Part shown: one piece after another, positions 34,403 to 43,038 of the stretch
How the letters are laid out: each line of letters opens with the position of its first letter
Position numbering within the stretch: the stretch's first letter is position 1
Assembly (NCBI RefSeq): GCF_030651995.1
Contig: NZ_JAUSBN010000030.1
Coordinates: 17,841 to 81,840, forward strand
Reading direction: 5' to 3'
DNA length: 64,000 bases
From: Reyranella sp.
GTDB lineage: Bacteria > Pseudomonadota > Alphaproteobacteria > Reyranellales > Reyranellaceae
Position numbers and translations under genes: made by a program
The notes under the pieces: model-generated
Databases searched by the model: none
What the model saw: only the letters and a program-made list of their open reading frames with translations
Told to the model about the DNA's origin: nothing

Positions 34403-35391
34403 AACGCCCCATGAGACGCCGCAGCTTCGTCGCCCTCGCGACCACTGGCCTCGCCACGACCGCCCTCGCCGGCACCGCTTTTGCCCAAGCCAACTATCCC
34501 GACAAGCCGATCACCATGGTGATCCCGGCGCCGCCGGGCGGCGGCACCGATCTCGTCGCGCGGCTCTATTCCGACCTGCTGAGCCAGGAGCTGGGCGTGC
34601 AGGTCCTCGTCGACAACAAGGGCGGCGGCAACGGCAATATCGGCACGGCCCTCGTCGCCCGCGCCAAGCCCGACGGCTACACGCTGCTGATGCAGTATTC
34701 GGCCTACCATTCGGCCAACCCGGCGCTGATCAAGGACCTCAACTGGAAGCCCGACGATTTCGTGGGCGTGGCCATGGGCGCAATGGCGCCGCACGTCATC
34801 GTGGTCGCCAAGAAGGTGCCGGTCGACGATCTCAAGAGCTTCATCGCCTACGCCAAGGCCAATCCCGGCAAGCTGAACTACGCCTCGGTGGGCGCGGGCT
34901 CGGTGCCGCATCTCGGCGGCGTGCTGCTGAACAAGGCGGCCGGCCTCGATCTGGTGCACGTGCCCTACAAGGGGTCGGGACCGGCGACCGCCGACATCGT
35001 GGCGGGCCAGGTCGAACTGCTGATCGTGACGCCGCCCGCCGTCTCCGGCCACATCCGCAACGGCAACCTGAAGGCGCTGGCGCTGGCCAGCGACACGCGC
35101 CTGCCGGCCTTTCCCGACATCCCGACGACCGCCGAAGCGGGCCTGCCGGGCTTCATCCTCGACGGCTGGTTCGCCCTGTTCGCGCCGGCCGGCACGCCGC
35201 AGCCGATCGTCGACAAGCTCAACGCCGCGATGCGCAAGGTCGGCAAGATGGAAGCCGTCGTCGCCCGTGCCAACCAGCTCGGCATCGTGCTGAAGGACTG
35301 GACCCCGGGCCAGATGAACGACTTCGCCAAGGGCGAGGTCGAGACCTGGGGCAAGGTGATCCGCGACAACAAGATCACGTTCACGGAGTGA
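34399..35391 (+). CDS. Bug/TctC-type tripartite tricarboxylate transporter receptor
   Basis: A 330-residue periplasmic solute-binding protein. The N-terminus carries a twin-arginine-like signal (MKRPMRRRSFVALATTGLAT) cleaved near AFAQA. Typical Bug features follow: YPDKPITMVIPAPPGGGTDL, the GGGNGNIGTALVARAKPDGY loop, NYASVGAGSVPHLGGVLL and HVPYKGSGPATADIVAGQVE. These proteins bind carboxylates such as citrate, glutarate or amino acids; membrane partners TctA/TctB are not next to it, as is common in lineages with expanded receptor sets. It overlaps the GST stop (ATGA). Confidence 0.92.
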   Translation: MKRPMRRRSFVALATTGLATTALAGTAFAQANYPDKPITMVIPAPPGGGTDLVARLYSDLLSQELGVQVLVDNKGGGNGNIGTALVARAKPDGYTLLMQYSAYHSANPALIKDLNWKPDDFVGVAMGAMAPHVIVVAKKVPVDDLKSFIAYAKANPGKLNYASVGAGSVPHLGGVLLNKAAGLDLVHVPYKGSGPATADIVAGQVELLIVTPPAVSGHIRNGNLKALALASDTRLPAFPDIPTTAEAGLPGFILDGWFALFAPAGTPQPIVDKLNAAMRKVGKMEAVVARANQLGIVLKDWTPGQMNDFAKGEVETWGKVIRDNKITFTE

Positions 35392-35418
35392 AGCGACCGC
35401 CGGCTCAGCCTCGCCCCA

Positions 35419-35528
35419 CCTCATCCTGAGGAGGCCGCGCAGCGGCCGTCTCGAAGGATTGGCCGCATGCGTGGTGCTCGTGCCCACCCTTCGAGACGCG
35501 CTCCTGCGGAGCGCTCCTCAGGGTGAGG
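35419..35528. repeat. Long palindromic intergenic repeat
   Basis: The left end CCTCATCCTGAGGAG and the right end CTCCTCAGGGTGAGG are inverted copies. Inside, CGTCTCGAAGG pairs with CCTTCGAGACG, and each half has its own GC-rich hairpin (CCGCGCAGCGG on the left; CTCCTGCGGAG on the right). Repeats of this form are abundant between genes in Bradyrhizobium-type alphaproteobacteria. It may also serve as a bidirectional transcription stop between the convergent receptor gene and the ACT-like gene. Confidence 0.75.
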
Positions 35529-35559
35529 TCGTGTCTGCGAAGACCGACGGAGTTCCAGT

Positions 35560-35814
35560 TCAGAACACGTGCCGCACGCCGACGATCTGGCCGAGCGAGC
35601 GGCCGACATGTTCGGCGACGGCCGGCTCCAGCCCTTCCACTTCGATCTCGACGGTGAGTCCGTCACCGTCGGCCTGGGCGAAGACGCGGGCCGGGACGAG
35701 GCCGCGCTTGGCGATCAGCTCGAGCGCGCGCGGCAGCACGCCGGGCTCGGCGTCGGCCTCGAAACAGTAACGGACGGCGGAATTGCTACGCTTGAGGGAG
35801 AGAACGGCAGACAT
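35560..35814 (-). CDS. Small ACT-like domain protein
   Basis: An 84-residue protein, MSAVLSLKRSNSAVRYCFEA onward. The pattern DAEPGVLPRALELIAKRGLV then DGLTVEIEVEGLEPAVAEHV is the beta-alpha-beta-beta-alpha-beta layout of ACT domains, as in small regulatory subunits or free-standing ACT proteins. Similar small proteins appear in metabolic regulation by amino acids, but no partner enzyme lies next to it. ATG ending at 35814 is chosen; the frame continues upstream across the probable promoter of the divergent lactonase gene and is not supported there. Confidence 0.6.
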   Translation of the reverse strand: MSAVLSLKRSNSAVRYCFEADAEPGVLPRALELIAKRGLVPARVFAQADGDGLTVEIEVEGLEPAVAEHVGRSLGQIVGVRHVF

Positions 35815-35990
35815 CGGATGAATCCTTGGACGAATGACAGGCGAACGCGGCAACGCAACGGTTTGCAGTGCAAACCGTGGTGCTAATTCGCCGTCCAAGG
35901 AGGTCCGTGCGGGCCATCTCGCCACTATAGCGCCGGAGCCGGCCGGCGCGCTAGGGTCCCGCCAACGAACCCGCCGGGAAGGAAACAAAG

Positions 35991-36806
35991 ATGCGTTCGA
36001 CGCCGATCTACGAGGTGCATGCGGTCAAGTATGCCCACCTGCCGCGCAAGGCATGGGAAGTGCAGATCAACCCCGACCCGCACGACGCCGACTTCCCGAT
36101 GGACTATTTCGTCTGGGTCGCCATCCCCCTCGACGAGAGCGGCCACCGCACGATCGGCGGCAAGCCGATCGTCATCGACACCGGCTTCAACGCCACGGTG
36201 GGCAAGCAGCGCGGCCGCGAGGTGAAGAAGAATCCCGCCGACCTGCTGAGTGAGATCGGCATCGACGCGAAGGAGATCGAGGACGTCATCGTCACCCACC
36301 TCCACTACGACCATATCGGCAACTGGGACCGCTTCCCCAAGGCGCGCTTCCATCTCCAGGACAAGGAGATGAACTTCGCCACCGGCCGCCACATGTGCAA
36401 GGGACCGTTCCGCCACGCCTACGAGTGCGAGGACATCGTCGGCATGGTGCGCGCGCTGTACGGCGGCCGCCTGGTGTTCCACGACGGCGACGAGGAGCTG
36501 CAGCCCGGCATCTCGCTGCACCTGATCGGCGGCCACACCGCGGGCATCCAGTCGGTGCGCATCAACACGCGCAACGGCTGGCTCGTGCTGGCCTCCGACG
36601 CCAGCCACTATTTCTGGGGCGTCAACAACGACAAGCTGTTCTCGATCGTCTACTCGGTCGCCGACATGCTGGCGGGCTACGACAAGCTGAAGAAGCTGGC
36701 CGACGGCCGGGTCGAGATGGTGATCCCCGGCCACGATGCCGAGGTGATGGTGCGCTATCCCGCGTCGGGCAAGGGACTGGAAGGCATCAGCGTCCGGCTC
36801 GACTAG
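35991..36806 (+). CDS. N-acyl homoserine lactonase-like metallo-beta-lactamase-fold hydrolase
   Basis: A 271-residue MBL-fold hydrolase. The zinc motif is THLHYDHIGN (HxHxDH), with further ligands in LIGGHTAGIQ and SDASHYFW and the late His in MVIPGHDAEV. Sequence order and length resemble the AttM/AiiB lactonases, which open the ring of N-acyl homoserine lactones; many relatives act on other lactones, so quorum quenching is not proven. The start ATG 35991 follows GGGAAGGAAACAAAG, a strong ribosome site. A stray copy of the last nine codons of a relative of this gene lies at 38827. Confidence 0.82.
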   Translation: MRSTPIYEVHAVKYAHLPRKAWEVQINPDPHDADFPMDYFVWVAIPLDESGHRTIGGKPIVIDTGFNATVGKQRGREVKKNPADLLSEIGIDAKEIEDVIVTHLHYDHIGNWDRFPKARFHLQDKEMNFATGRHMCKGPFRHAYECEDIVGMVRALYGGRLVFHDGDEELQPGISLHLIGGHTAGIQSVRINTRNGWLVLASDASHYFWGVNNDKLFSIVYSVADMLAGYDKLKKLADGRVEMVIPGHDAEVMVRYPASGKGLEGISVRLD

Positions 36807-36855
36807 GGATCGCGGCAACGAACAAGGCGCCCTCCGAACGAGATCGAATCGCCCG

Positions 36856-37953
36856 ATGACCTCGCCATACGCCGACCTCCCTGCCAGAAATTTCTGGAAG
36901 GGAGCCGTGTCCCGGCGGTCTCCCGAGACCGTCTCCGGATTATGGCAGCCAAAGTTCAGTTTCGCCCGGGAAACGCGTATTGCGACCGCGGGCAGTTGCT
37001 TCGCCCAGCATATTTCCCGATATCTGCGCGCAAGGAAGGCCATCGTCGTCGACCTCGAGCGGGGCCCTCCCGGCCTGTCCGCGGCCAACGCCGCCAAATA
37101 CGGCTACGGCATCTATTCGGCCCGATACGGCAACATCTATACGGTTCGCCATCTCCTGCAACTCACCGAGGAAGCCCTTGGCCGGTTCGCGCCGTCCGAT
37201 GCCGTCTGGGAACGGGACGGCCGCTTCTTCGATGCGATGCGGATCGGGGTCGAACCCGCAGGATTGCCTTCCGCCGAGGCTGTGAGGCGACACCGCGTGC
37301 AGCATCTCGCCCGGGTGCGAACCCTGTTCTCCAAGGCAGATGTCTTCGTCTTCACGCTCGGCCTTACGGAAGCCTGGACCCACAGGGAGTCGGGCACGGT
37401 GTATCCGACCGCACCGGGTACGATTGCCGGCTCCTATCAACCCGAAGTGCACGCCTTCAGGAACTTCGATTTCCTCGAGGTGTACCAGGACTTCGTGAAG
37501 TTCCGCCGGTTCGCGATGAAGCGGAATCCCGGGCTGAAGTTCCTGCTCACCGTCTCGCCGGTTCCGCTCGCGGCCACGGCCAGCGACAAACACGTCCTCG
37601 TCGCGACGACCTATTCGAAGTCGGTGCTGCGTGCGGTGGCCGGAAAGCTGGCCGAGGCGTTCGAGAACGTCGACTATTTTCCGTCCTTCGACCTCCTCTC
37701 CAGCGCCTCCACGCGGGGCGCGTTCCATTCGGATGACGCACGACAGATCACCGAGCCGGGCGTGGAGGCGGTGATGCGGATCTTCTTCGAGGCGCAACCG
37801 GGCCTCGCGCAAGCGTCCGTCGCTGCCGTTGCGGACGCTCCGGGCGGGCCCGCCAGCGAGAAGGGCGAGGGCCGCGCGGAGGGACGTACGCCCGGGGCCC
37901 CGGCTTCCGACGCGGTTTGCGAGGACATCCTTCTCGATGCCTTCTCCCGATGA
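36856..37953 (+). CDS. GSCFA domain protein
   Basis: A 365-residue protein carrying the GSCFA domain signature (RIATAGSCFAQHISRYLRAR) near residue 45, followed by the conserved FVFTLGLTEAWTHRESGTVY and LLTVSPVPLAATASDKHVLV stretches. GSCFA domains have an SGNH-hydrolase-like fold, with the Ser of AGSCFA as probable nucleophile, and are thought to modify glycans or lipids by acyl or methyl transfer or esterase action. The C-terminal 60 residues are a low-complexity Ala/Gly tail. Its stop overlaps the next start (ATGA), so both products probably work together. Confidence 0.85.
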   Translation: MTSPYADLPARNFWKGAVSRRSPETVSGLWQPKFSFARETRIATAGSCFAQHISRYLRARKAIVVDLERGPPGLSAANAAKYGYGIYSARYGNIYTVRHLLQLTEEALGRFAPSDAVWERDGRFFDAMRIGVEPAGLPSAEAVRRHRVQHLARVRTLFSKADVFVFTLGLTEAWTHRESGTVYPTAPGTIAGSYQPEVHAFRNFDFLEVYQDFVKFRRFAMKRNPGLKFLLTVSPVPLAATASDKHVLVATTYSKSVLRAVAGKLAEAFENVDYFPSFDLLSSASTRGAFHSDDARQITEPGVEAVMRIFFEAQPGLAQASVAAVADAPGGPASEKGEGRAEGRTPGAPASDAVCEDILLDAFSR

Positions 37954-38816
37954 TCCGCATTGCCCTGCTGGGCAACTCTCATCTTTTCAACTGGAAGCGC
38001 GCCTGGAATTCACTCGGCAAGGCCTATCCCGACGTCGATCTCGTTTTCTTCGGCGCACCGGGAGGGCACCTGGAGTGCTGCGAACCGCAGGGCGACCGGC
38101 TCGTCTTCAAGAGCGAGGAGGTCGCGCGATGGGTCGAGATCACCTCTGGCGGCCGGCGCGAGCTGGTCGCAGCCGACTACGACGCGCTTTGTGTCGTGGG
38201 CCTGGGATGCGGGGTGAGGACCGTCGCCGGACTCTACTCAAGATGGCGGGCCGATGCTCACACGGGAGAGGGAGGCAGGTTTCACCTGGTTTCCGACGCC
38301 TGTTTCCAGGATACCATTGTCGACCTGTTGAACGCCTCACTGGCAATGGCCACCGTCGGCAAGCTCCGCCAGATCACCGACAAGGTGATCTGGCTGGCGC
38401 CCACCCCTGCCCCCTCCGAAATCATCCTGACGTTGGACAATTCCCCGGAGGGCGTTGAAATGGCCGCTGCAGCGACCGATGCACCGTCTCTTCGCGCAGC
38501 CTATGACGAGGCATGCCGCCGCCTGGCCGCTGAAAATGTGATGGTGCTGGAGCAGCCCAAGGCGACTCTCGCCTCGCCCCTTCTGTCGAAGAAGGAATAT
38601 CGCCACCCGACCTGGACGACGCCCGACTGGGATCATCTGAACGACGCCTACGGCAAGATTGTCATTCGGGAATTCCTGTCTCGTCTCGACCCCTCTCTCG
38701 GCGGCCGAAGCGACGGCGATTCTTCCGGCAGCCTTCTGCGTCTTGCCGACCCGCTCCTGGGGGCGCTGCGGAACAAGGTTTTGCAATTGTCGATTCGCAG
38801 AAGCTCGAAACGCTGA
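37950..38816 (+). CDS. SGNH-like protein paired with GSCFA gene, hypothetical
   Basis: A 288-residue product with the N-terminal pattern MIRIALLGNSHLFNWKRAW, in which GNSH replaces the GDS block of SGNH hydrolases. A C-terminal HPTWTTPDWDHLNDAYGKIV supplies the D-x-x-H-like motif that closes the catalytic triad in that fold. No signal peptide or membrane helix is seen, so it acts in the cytoplasm unless carried elsewhere. It overlaps the GSCFA gene by four bases. The pairing of two SGNH-type proteins suggests a small glycan- or polymer-modifying cassette. The function is inferred only from fold. Confidence 0.65.
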   Translation: MIRIALLGNSHLFNWKRAWNSLGKAYPDVDLVFFGAPGGHLECCEPQGDRLVFKSEEVARWVEITSGGRRELVAADYDALCVVGLGCGVRTVAGLYSRWRADAHTGEGGRFHLVSDACFQDTIVDLLNASLAMATVGKLRQITDKVIWLAPTPAPSEIILTLDNSPEGVEMAAAATDAPSLRAAYDEACRRLAAENVMVLEQPKATLASPLLSKKEYRHPTWTTPDWDHLNDAYGKIVIREFLSRLDPSLGGRSDGDSSGSLLRLADPLLGALRNKVLQLSIRRSSKR

Positions 38817-38826
38817 ATGCCGAGAG

Positions 38827-38856
38827 GTGAAGGGCATCAGCGTCAGGCTGGATTGA
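38827..38856 (+). pseudogene. Remnant of a lactonase-like gene 3' end
   Basis: The ten codons read VKGISVRLD and a stop, close to the GLEGISVRLD end of the lactonase-like gene at 36806 but with several synonymous changes. There is no gene body in front of it; the SGNH-like gene ends ten bases earlier. It marks where a second lactonase-like copy was lost or the GSCFA pair was inserted. Confidence 0.5.
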
Positions 38857-38884
38857 CGGCACACGCTCGAGGAAAGGAAACGGA

Positions 38885-39415
38885 GTGGCCAGACTCGTCT
38901 TCGGCATGAACCAGTCGCTGGACGGCTATGTCGACCATATGTCGTTCGGGCCGAGCCCGGCGCTCTTCCGCCATTTCATCGAAGAGGCGGAGGCGCAGGC
39001 GGGCAGTGTCTACGGCCGCCACGTGTACGAGCTGATGCGCTACTGGGACGACGATCAGCCGGACTGGGATGACGATCGACGCGCCTTTGCGGCGGCGTGG
39101 CGGCGGCAGCCGAAATGGGTGGTCTCGCGCTCGCTGGACTCGGTCGGCCCCAACGCCACGCTCATCCGGGGCGATCTCGAGCACGCGATCCCCAGGCTGA
39201 AGGCCGAGCACGAGGGCGAGATCGAAGTCGCCGGCCCGACCCTGGCGCAAAGCCTCACCGGACTCGGCCTGATCGACGAGTACCGGATCTACCTGCACCC
39301 GGTCGTGCTCGGGCACGGCACACCCTACTTTGGTGGCCCCCGGCCGCCGCTTCGCCTCATGACCCACGACCGGATCGGCGAGGACGTGATCCGGCTGGCC
39401 TACGTTCCCGCCTGA
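38885..39415 (+). CDS. RibD C-terminal/dihydrofolate reductase family protein
   Basis: A 176-residue protein with the DHFR-like RibD C-terminal fold: MARLVFGMNQSLDGYVDHMS at the N-terminus, SVYGRHVYELMRYW, KWVVSRSLDSVGPNATLIRG and EIEVAGPTLAQSLTGLGLID with EYRIYLHPVVLGHGTPYF. These are NADPH-dependent reductases of mostly unknown substrate. The start is GTG 38885 with GAGGAAAGGAAACG upstream. The downstream gene, on the other strand, is ribH2, but there is no evidence that this protein acts in riboflavin synthesis. Confidence 0.85.
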   Translation: MARLVFGMNQSLDGYVDHMSFGPSPALFRHFIEEAEAQAGSVYGRHVYELMRYWDDDQPDWDDDRRAFAAAWRRQPKWVVSRSLDSVGPNATLIRGDLEHAIPRLKAEHEGEIEVAGPTLAQSLTGLGLIDEYRIYLHPVVLGHGTPYFGGPRPPLRLMTHDRIGEDVIRLAYVPA

Positions 39416-39430
39416 TCTACCGTCGGCCGC

Positions 39431-39865
39431 CTACGCCGCGATGGAAGCGCGGGCTTTGCCGATCATCAGCGCGGCGCGCGCGGCTTCGCGGCCCTTCTCG
39501 ACGAAGTGCGCGCGGAAGATCTGAGTGTGGTGGTCGGTCTCCTGGTAGTGATGCGGTGTCAGCGACACCGACAGGACGGGCACGCCCGTGTCCATCCCGG
39601 CGCGCATCAGCCCATCGACGACCGCCTGGGCCACGAAGTCGTGGCGATAGATTCCGCCATCGACCACGAAGGCGGCAGCAGCGACGGCGGCATACCGGCC
39701 CGTTGCCGCGAGGTCGCGCGAGAACAGCGGCAGCTCGAACGCGCCCGGCACGTCGAACACGTCGACCTGCTCCGCGGGAATCAGTTCGAGGAATCCGTCG
39801 AGCGCACGGTCGACGATGTCGGCGTGCCACCTGGCTTTGACGAAGGCGTAGCGGGCTTGTGTCAT
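39431..39865 (-). CDS. ribH: 6,7-dimethyl-8-ribityllumazine synthase (type II, RibH2-like)
   Basis: A 144-residue lumazine synthase, the penultimate enzyme of riboflavin synthesis. It condenses 5-amino-6-ribitylamino-uracil with dihydroxybutanone phosphate. Key stretches are YAFVKARWHADIVDRALDGF, VDVFDVPGAFELPLFSRDLA, FVVDGGIYRHDFVAQAVVDG and VSLTPHHYQETDHHTQ. The usual GAVIRG-type loop is replaced by VVDGGIYRH, as in the decameric RibH2 enzymes of Brucella and relatives. An FMN riboswitch lies directly upstream on the same strand, and AAGGAGATTGCC forms a strong ribosome site, so FMN controls it. As it is not next to the other rib genes, it is probably the isolated second copy. Confidence 0.92.
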   Translation of the reverse strand: MTQARYAFVKARWHADIVDRALDGFLELIPAEQVDVFDVPGAFELPLFSRDLAATGRYAAVAAAAFVVDGGIYRHDFVAQAVVDGLMRAGMDTGVPVLSVSLTPHHYQETDHHTQIFRAHFVEKGREAARAALMIGKARASIAA

Positions 39866-39917
39866 GGCAATCTCCTTTGGCGAACAGACACGTCACCCAA
39901 GGCGATCACGCGCGGAC

Positions 39918-39943
39918 CCGCTGCTCGGCGCGAAGCAGCGGGA
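39918..39943 (-). promoter_or_regulatory. Hairpin in the riboswitch expression platform
   Basis: CCCGCTGCT (39918-39926) and AGCAGCGGG (39935-39943) form a perfect nine-bp stem with an eight-base loop, between the FMN aptamer and the ribH start. There is no T-run after it on the minus strand, so translational control or Rho-dependent stop is more likely than an intrinsic terminator. Confidence 0.6.
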
Positions 39944-39949
39944 CACACG

Positions 39950-40087
39950 TTCTCTTTCATCCGGACTATGACCGTCGGCTCAGGCCTCGCACCTGATCTG
40001 CTGACCCTTCCCTGCGGAAGGCGCTCGCGGGCTCGCAGCTCGCGCTGCATACCGCCGGTAGGGAGTTTCACCCTGCCCTGAGAACAC
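39950..40087 (-). promoter_or_regulatory. FMN riboswitch (RFN element) upstream of ribH
   Basis: Read on the minus strand, the element shows the full conserved set in order: TCAGGGCAGGGTGAAACTCC, CTACCGGCGGT, a variable hairpin with AGCCCGCGAGCG, TCAGATCAGGTG-type P4/P5 region, then CCGACGGTCATAGTCCGGAT and GAAAGAGAA. The closing arms TTCTC and GAGAA form P1. It begins about 50 bases after the upstream binding-protein gene and ends about 85 bases before ribH, which it should repress when FMN is high. Confidence 0.95.
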
Positions 40088-40134
40088 GAAAACCATAAGG
40101 GCAGGGTCGGGAGCTGGCAATCTTCGGGTCGCGG

Positions 40135-41724
40135 TCACTTCTTCTCGACGTTCCACAGCGCCAGGGCGGGCGACGGCAGCAGGCCGGAGGCCTTGCGACC
40201 GACGGCGGTCGGCGTGGTGAACTGGCCGAGGGGGGCGTGCGTCGGATACACGGCGGCGCGCGCCTGGACCTCGGCGGCGATTTCCTTCTGCTTCGCCGGG
40301 TCGGTCTCCTTGGCGAAGGCGTCGCGCAGCTTCTCGAGCTCGGGATCGCACGGCCAGCCGAACGTCGCCTTGTCGCAGGACGCGTTGAGGAATGCCGCCG
40401 CCACCGGATCGAGCACGTCGACGGCGGCCCAGGAGGTGAAGAAGGCGCTCCAGCCGCCGGCGCTCAGCGGATCCTTCTTGGCGCGGCGCCCGACCAGCGT
40501 CTGCCAGTCCATCGACTGCAGATCGACCTTGAAGCCGGCCTTCTCGAGCTGCGGCTTGGCCACGGTGGCGAGGTTGTTGTGTCCGGCGATGTCGGTCTGG
40601 TGCATCAGCACGATCGGCGTTCCATCGTAGCCGGCTTCCGTCAGCAGCTGTTTGGCCTTGACGGCGTTGCCCGCGAGCTTGTCTTCCCAGCCCCGCGTCG
40701 TCTCCAGCGGCGAGCCGCAGGGGAACAGCGACTTGCACTCCTTGTAGAACTCGGGATTGCCGACATTGGCGTCGAGGAAATCCTTCTGGTTCAGCGCATA
40801 GAGCACGGCCTGCCGGATCCTGGCGTTGTCGAACGGCTTGTGCAGCACGTTAAAGCGCATCGCGTACTGGCGGCCGGCCTGGTTCACGACCTGGATCTTG
40901 ATGCCCTTCTCCTTCTGGATCAGCGGCAGCAGGTCGGGCGGCACGATCTCGATGAGATCGACCTCGTCGTTCAGCAGCGCGTTGACCTGCGTCTGCGTGT
41001 CGGGGATCCAGACCCATTCGACGCGATCGACCTTCGCCACCTTGCCGCCCGCGAGGCCGGCCGACGGCTCGGCGCGCGGCTTGTAGTTGGCGTTCTTCAG
41101 GTAGACCGCCTTCTCGCCGGGCTTCCACTCGTCCTTCTTGAAGACGAACGGGCCTGACCCCGTGGTGTCGGTGATCTGCGTGTTGGGATCGGTGTCGGCA
41201 ACGCGCTTGGGCATCATGAACGGCACGTTGGAGCCGGGCTTGCCCAGCGTGTTGAGCACCAGCCCGTACGGCTCCTTCAGCACCATCCTGATGGTCTTGT
41301 CGTCGGGCGCCGACAGCTCGGTCACATAGGACATCAGCTTCTGGCCCATCGCGTCCTTGGCGCCCCAGCGCTTGAGCGAGGCCACGCAATCCGCCGCCGT
41401 CACCGGCTTGCCGTCGTGCCAGGCGAGCCCGTCGCGCAGGGTGAACGTCCAGGTGAGCTTGTCGGCCGAGGTGTCCCACTTCTCCACCATCTGCGGCTTG
41501 ACCTGCAGCTTGTCGTCGAGCGCAAACAGCGTGTCGTAGATGAGATAGCCGTGGTGCTGGGTGATCAGCGCCGTGGTCCAGACCGGATCGATGATCTTGA
41601 GATCCGAATGCAGCGCCGCCTTGAGCGTGGACGGCGCGGGTTGCGCCGAGGCGGGCAGGGCGAACGGCACCACCGCGGCGGCGGCGACGAGCGCGCCCAT
41701 GAAACGACGACCGAACTTCATCAT
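40135..41724 (-). CDS. ABC transporter substrate-binding protein, peptide type (SBP_bac_5)
   Basis: A 529-residue periplasmic binding protein. ATG ending at 41724 (second ATG one codon later) gives a signal peptide cleaved near ALPASAQ. It contains the family marker LTWTFTLRDGLAWHDGKPVT and the following AADCVASLKRWGAKDAMG, then AVYLKNANYKPRAEPSAG and ARIRQAVLYALNQKDFLDAN, all typical of DppA/OppA-like proteins. These bind peptides, nickel chelates or glycosides. No permease or ATPase genes are adjacent, so it may be an orphan receptor. A good ribosome site (AGGAG) precedes the start. Confidence 0.9.
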   Translation of the reverse strand: MMKFGRRFMGALVAAAAVVPFALPASAQPAPSTLKAALHSDLKIIDPVWTTALITQHHGYLIYDTLFALDDKLQVKPQMVEKWDTSADKLTWTFTLRDGLAWHDGKPVTAADCVASLKRWGAKDAMGQKLMSYVTELSAPDDKTIRMVLKEPYGLVLNTLGKPGSNVPFMMPKRVADTDPNTQITDTTGSGPFVFKKDEWKPGEKAVYLKNANYKPRAEPSAGLAGGKVAKVDRVEWVWIPDTQTQVNALLNDEVDLIEIVPPDLLPLIQKEKGIKIQVVNQAGRQYAMRFNVLHKPFDNARIRQAVLYALNQKDFLDANVGNPEFYKECKSLFPCGSPLETTRGWEDKLAGNAVKAKQLLTEAGYDGTPIVLMHQTDIAGHNNLATVAKPQLEKAGFKVDLQSMDWQTLVGRRAKKDPLSAGGWSAFFTSWAAVDVLDPVAAAFLNASCDKATFGWPCDPELEKLRDAFAKETDPAKQKEIAAEVQARAAVYPTHAPLGQFTTPTAVGRKASGLLPSPALALWNVEKK

Positions 41725-41825
41725 GGAAACTCCTGTACTCTTTGACCTTCCCCGTAGGGCGCAAGGTATAGAGCCGCGGAGGGTCACGCGCGACAGGCGA
41801 AATGCCCGCGCCCCGCGAGGAACGA

Positions 41826-43010
41826 TCAGTCGCCCTGCGCGATGTCGAGGAGCGCCTGCCACTCCACGAACTTCACCCGAGGCCGGCCCTGCACGGCGCC
41901 GGCCGCGACCTCGGCCTTGTCGATGCGGCGCCAGCCCTCGGCATCGACGCAGAGCGGCAGGATGTCGGGGCCGCTCTTGGGGTCGCGGTCCTCGAGGAAC
42001 TCGATCACCTGCTTCGCCACGGCGTGACTGTCGGCGCGATTGGTCGGGATGGTGCCGCTGGGACCGCGGCGTGCCCAGCCCACCGGGAACACGCCCTCGG
42101 CCTGCGGGAAGGCCTCGCTGGTATAGCCGATGCAGGTGACGACCAGGTCGGCGGCAAGGGTTCCCGTCGAAAGTTCGACCTCCCCCGGGCGGATCGCCGT
42201 CGGCACGGCATGGAAGCGGAAATGCACCGTCACCGGCTTCTCGCCCGGCGTCTGCGCGGCGAAGCGCTTCAGCGTCTCGATGTTCTTGGCCTTGCGCAGC
42301 CGCTCCGGCGTCGGATCGGCGGCCGGCGCCTCGGCGGTCAGCACGCTCGCATCGGCAACCGACACGGCGCGCGCCAGCCGGCCCATCTCGGCCAGCTCAT
42401 TGGTGGTGAAGGAGGCCTCCCCGGCGCCACGGCGGCCGATCACGTGGATGTCGGTGAGCGGCGCCGCGGCGATCGCGGCGCCCGCCTCGGGCAGGATGTC
42501 GGACTTGGTCATTTCCTCAGGGCTCTTGGCCAGCAGCCGCGCCACGTCGAGCGCCACGTTGCCGTTGCCGATCACCGCGACGGATTTCACGCCCGAGAGA
42601 TCCGGGCCCGTGCGGAAATCGGGATGGCCGTTCAGCCAGCCCACGAAGCGCCACGAGCCCCAGACATGCGGCAGATCCTCGCCGGGAATGCCGAGCTTGC
42701 GGTCGACCACCATGCCGGTGGCAACGACCACTGCGTCGTAGGACTGGACGACCTCGTCCCAGGACAGGTCGCGCCCGATCTCGATGTTCCCCGCGAAGCG
42801 CAGGTCGGGCTGGGCGAGCAGCCGGTCGAACTGGCGGACCACGGCCTTGGTCCCCTGGTGGTCGGGGGCGACGCCCGCCCTCACCAGGCCGAACGGCGTC
42901 GGCAGACGGTCGATGATGTCGATGCGAAGGTCGGGCCGGCCGCGCAGCAGCCCGTCCGCGGCGTAGAAGCCGGAAGGCCCGGCGCCCACGATGGCAACCC
43001 TGTGAGTCAT
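41826..43010 (-). CDS. FAD-dependent ferredoxin/adrenodoxin-type NADP reductase (FprA-like)
   Basis: A 394-residue flavoprotein. An FAD-binding dinucleotide fold opens the protein ([20 protein letters not shown]). The adrenodoxin-reductase signature [20 protein letters not shown] follows. The NADP-binding fold is [20 protein letters not shown], with [20 protein letters not shown] as the next conserved block. [20 protein letters not shown] near the C-terminus closes the FAD site. It likely transfers electrons between NADPH and a ferredoxin; the ferredoxin partner is not nearby. ATG ending at 43010 lies 28 bases from the divergent queF start, so both share one short promoter region. Confidence 0.9.
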   Translation of the reverse strand: MTHRVAIVGAGPSGFYAADGLLRGRPDLRIDIIDRLPTPFGLVRAGVAPDHQGTKAVVRQFDRLLAQPDLRFAGNIEIGRDLSWDEVVQSYDAVVVATGMVVDRKLGIPGEDLPHVWGSWRFVGWLNGHPDFRTGPDLSGVKSVAVIGNGNVALDVARLLAKSPEEMTKSDILPEAGAAIAAAPLTDIHVIGRRGAGEASFTTNELAEMGRLARAVSVADASVLTAEAPAADPTPERLRKAKNIETLKRFAAQTPGEKPVTVHFRFHAVPTAIRPGEVELSTGTLAADLVVTCIGYTSEAFPQAEGVFPVGWARRGPSGTIPTNRADSHAVAKQVIEFLEDRDPKSGPDILPLCVDAEGWRRIDKAEVAAGAVQGRPRVKFVEWQALLDIAQGD

Positions 43011-43038
43011 GGCGGCCCGCTTAGCATATGATGGGCGC

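Noticed and set aside
35419..35528. CRISPR-like repeat
   Set aside because: It is one palindromic unit and not a spaced array; no cas gene is in the window.
39418..39896. Alternative minus-strand frame covering ribH
   Set aside because: Out of frame with the lumazine synthase, whose motifs and ribosome site fix the true frame.
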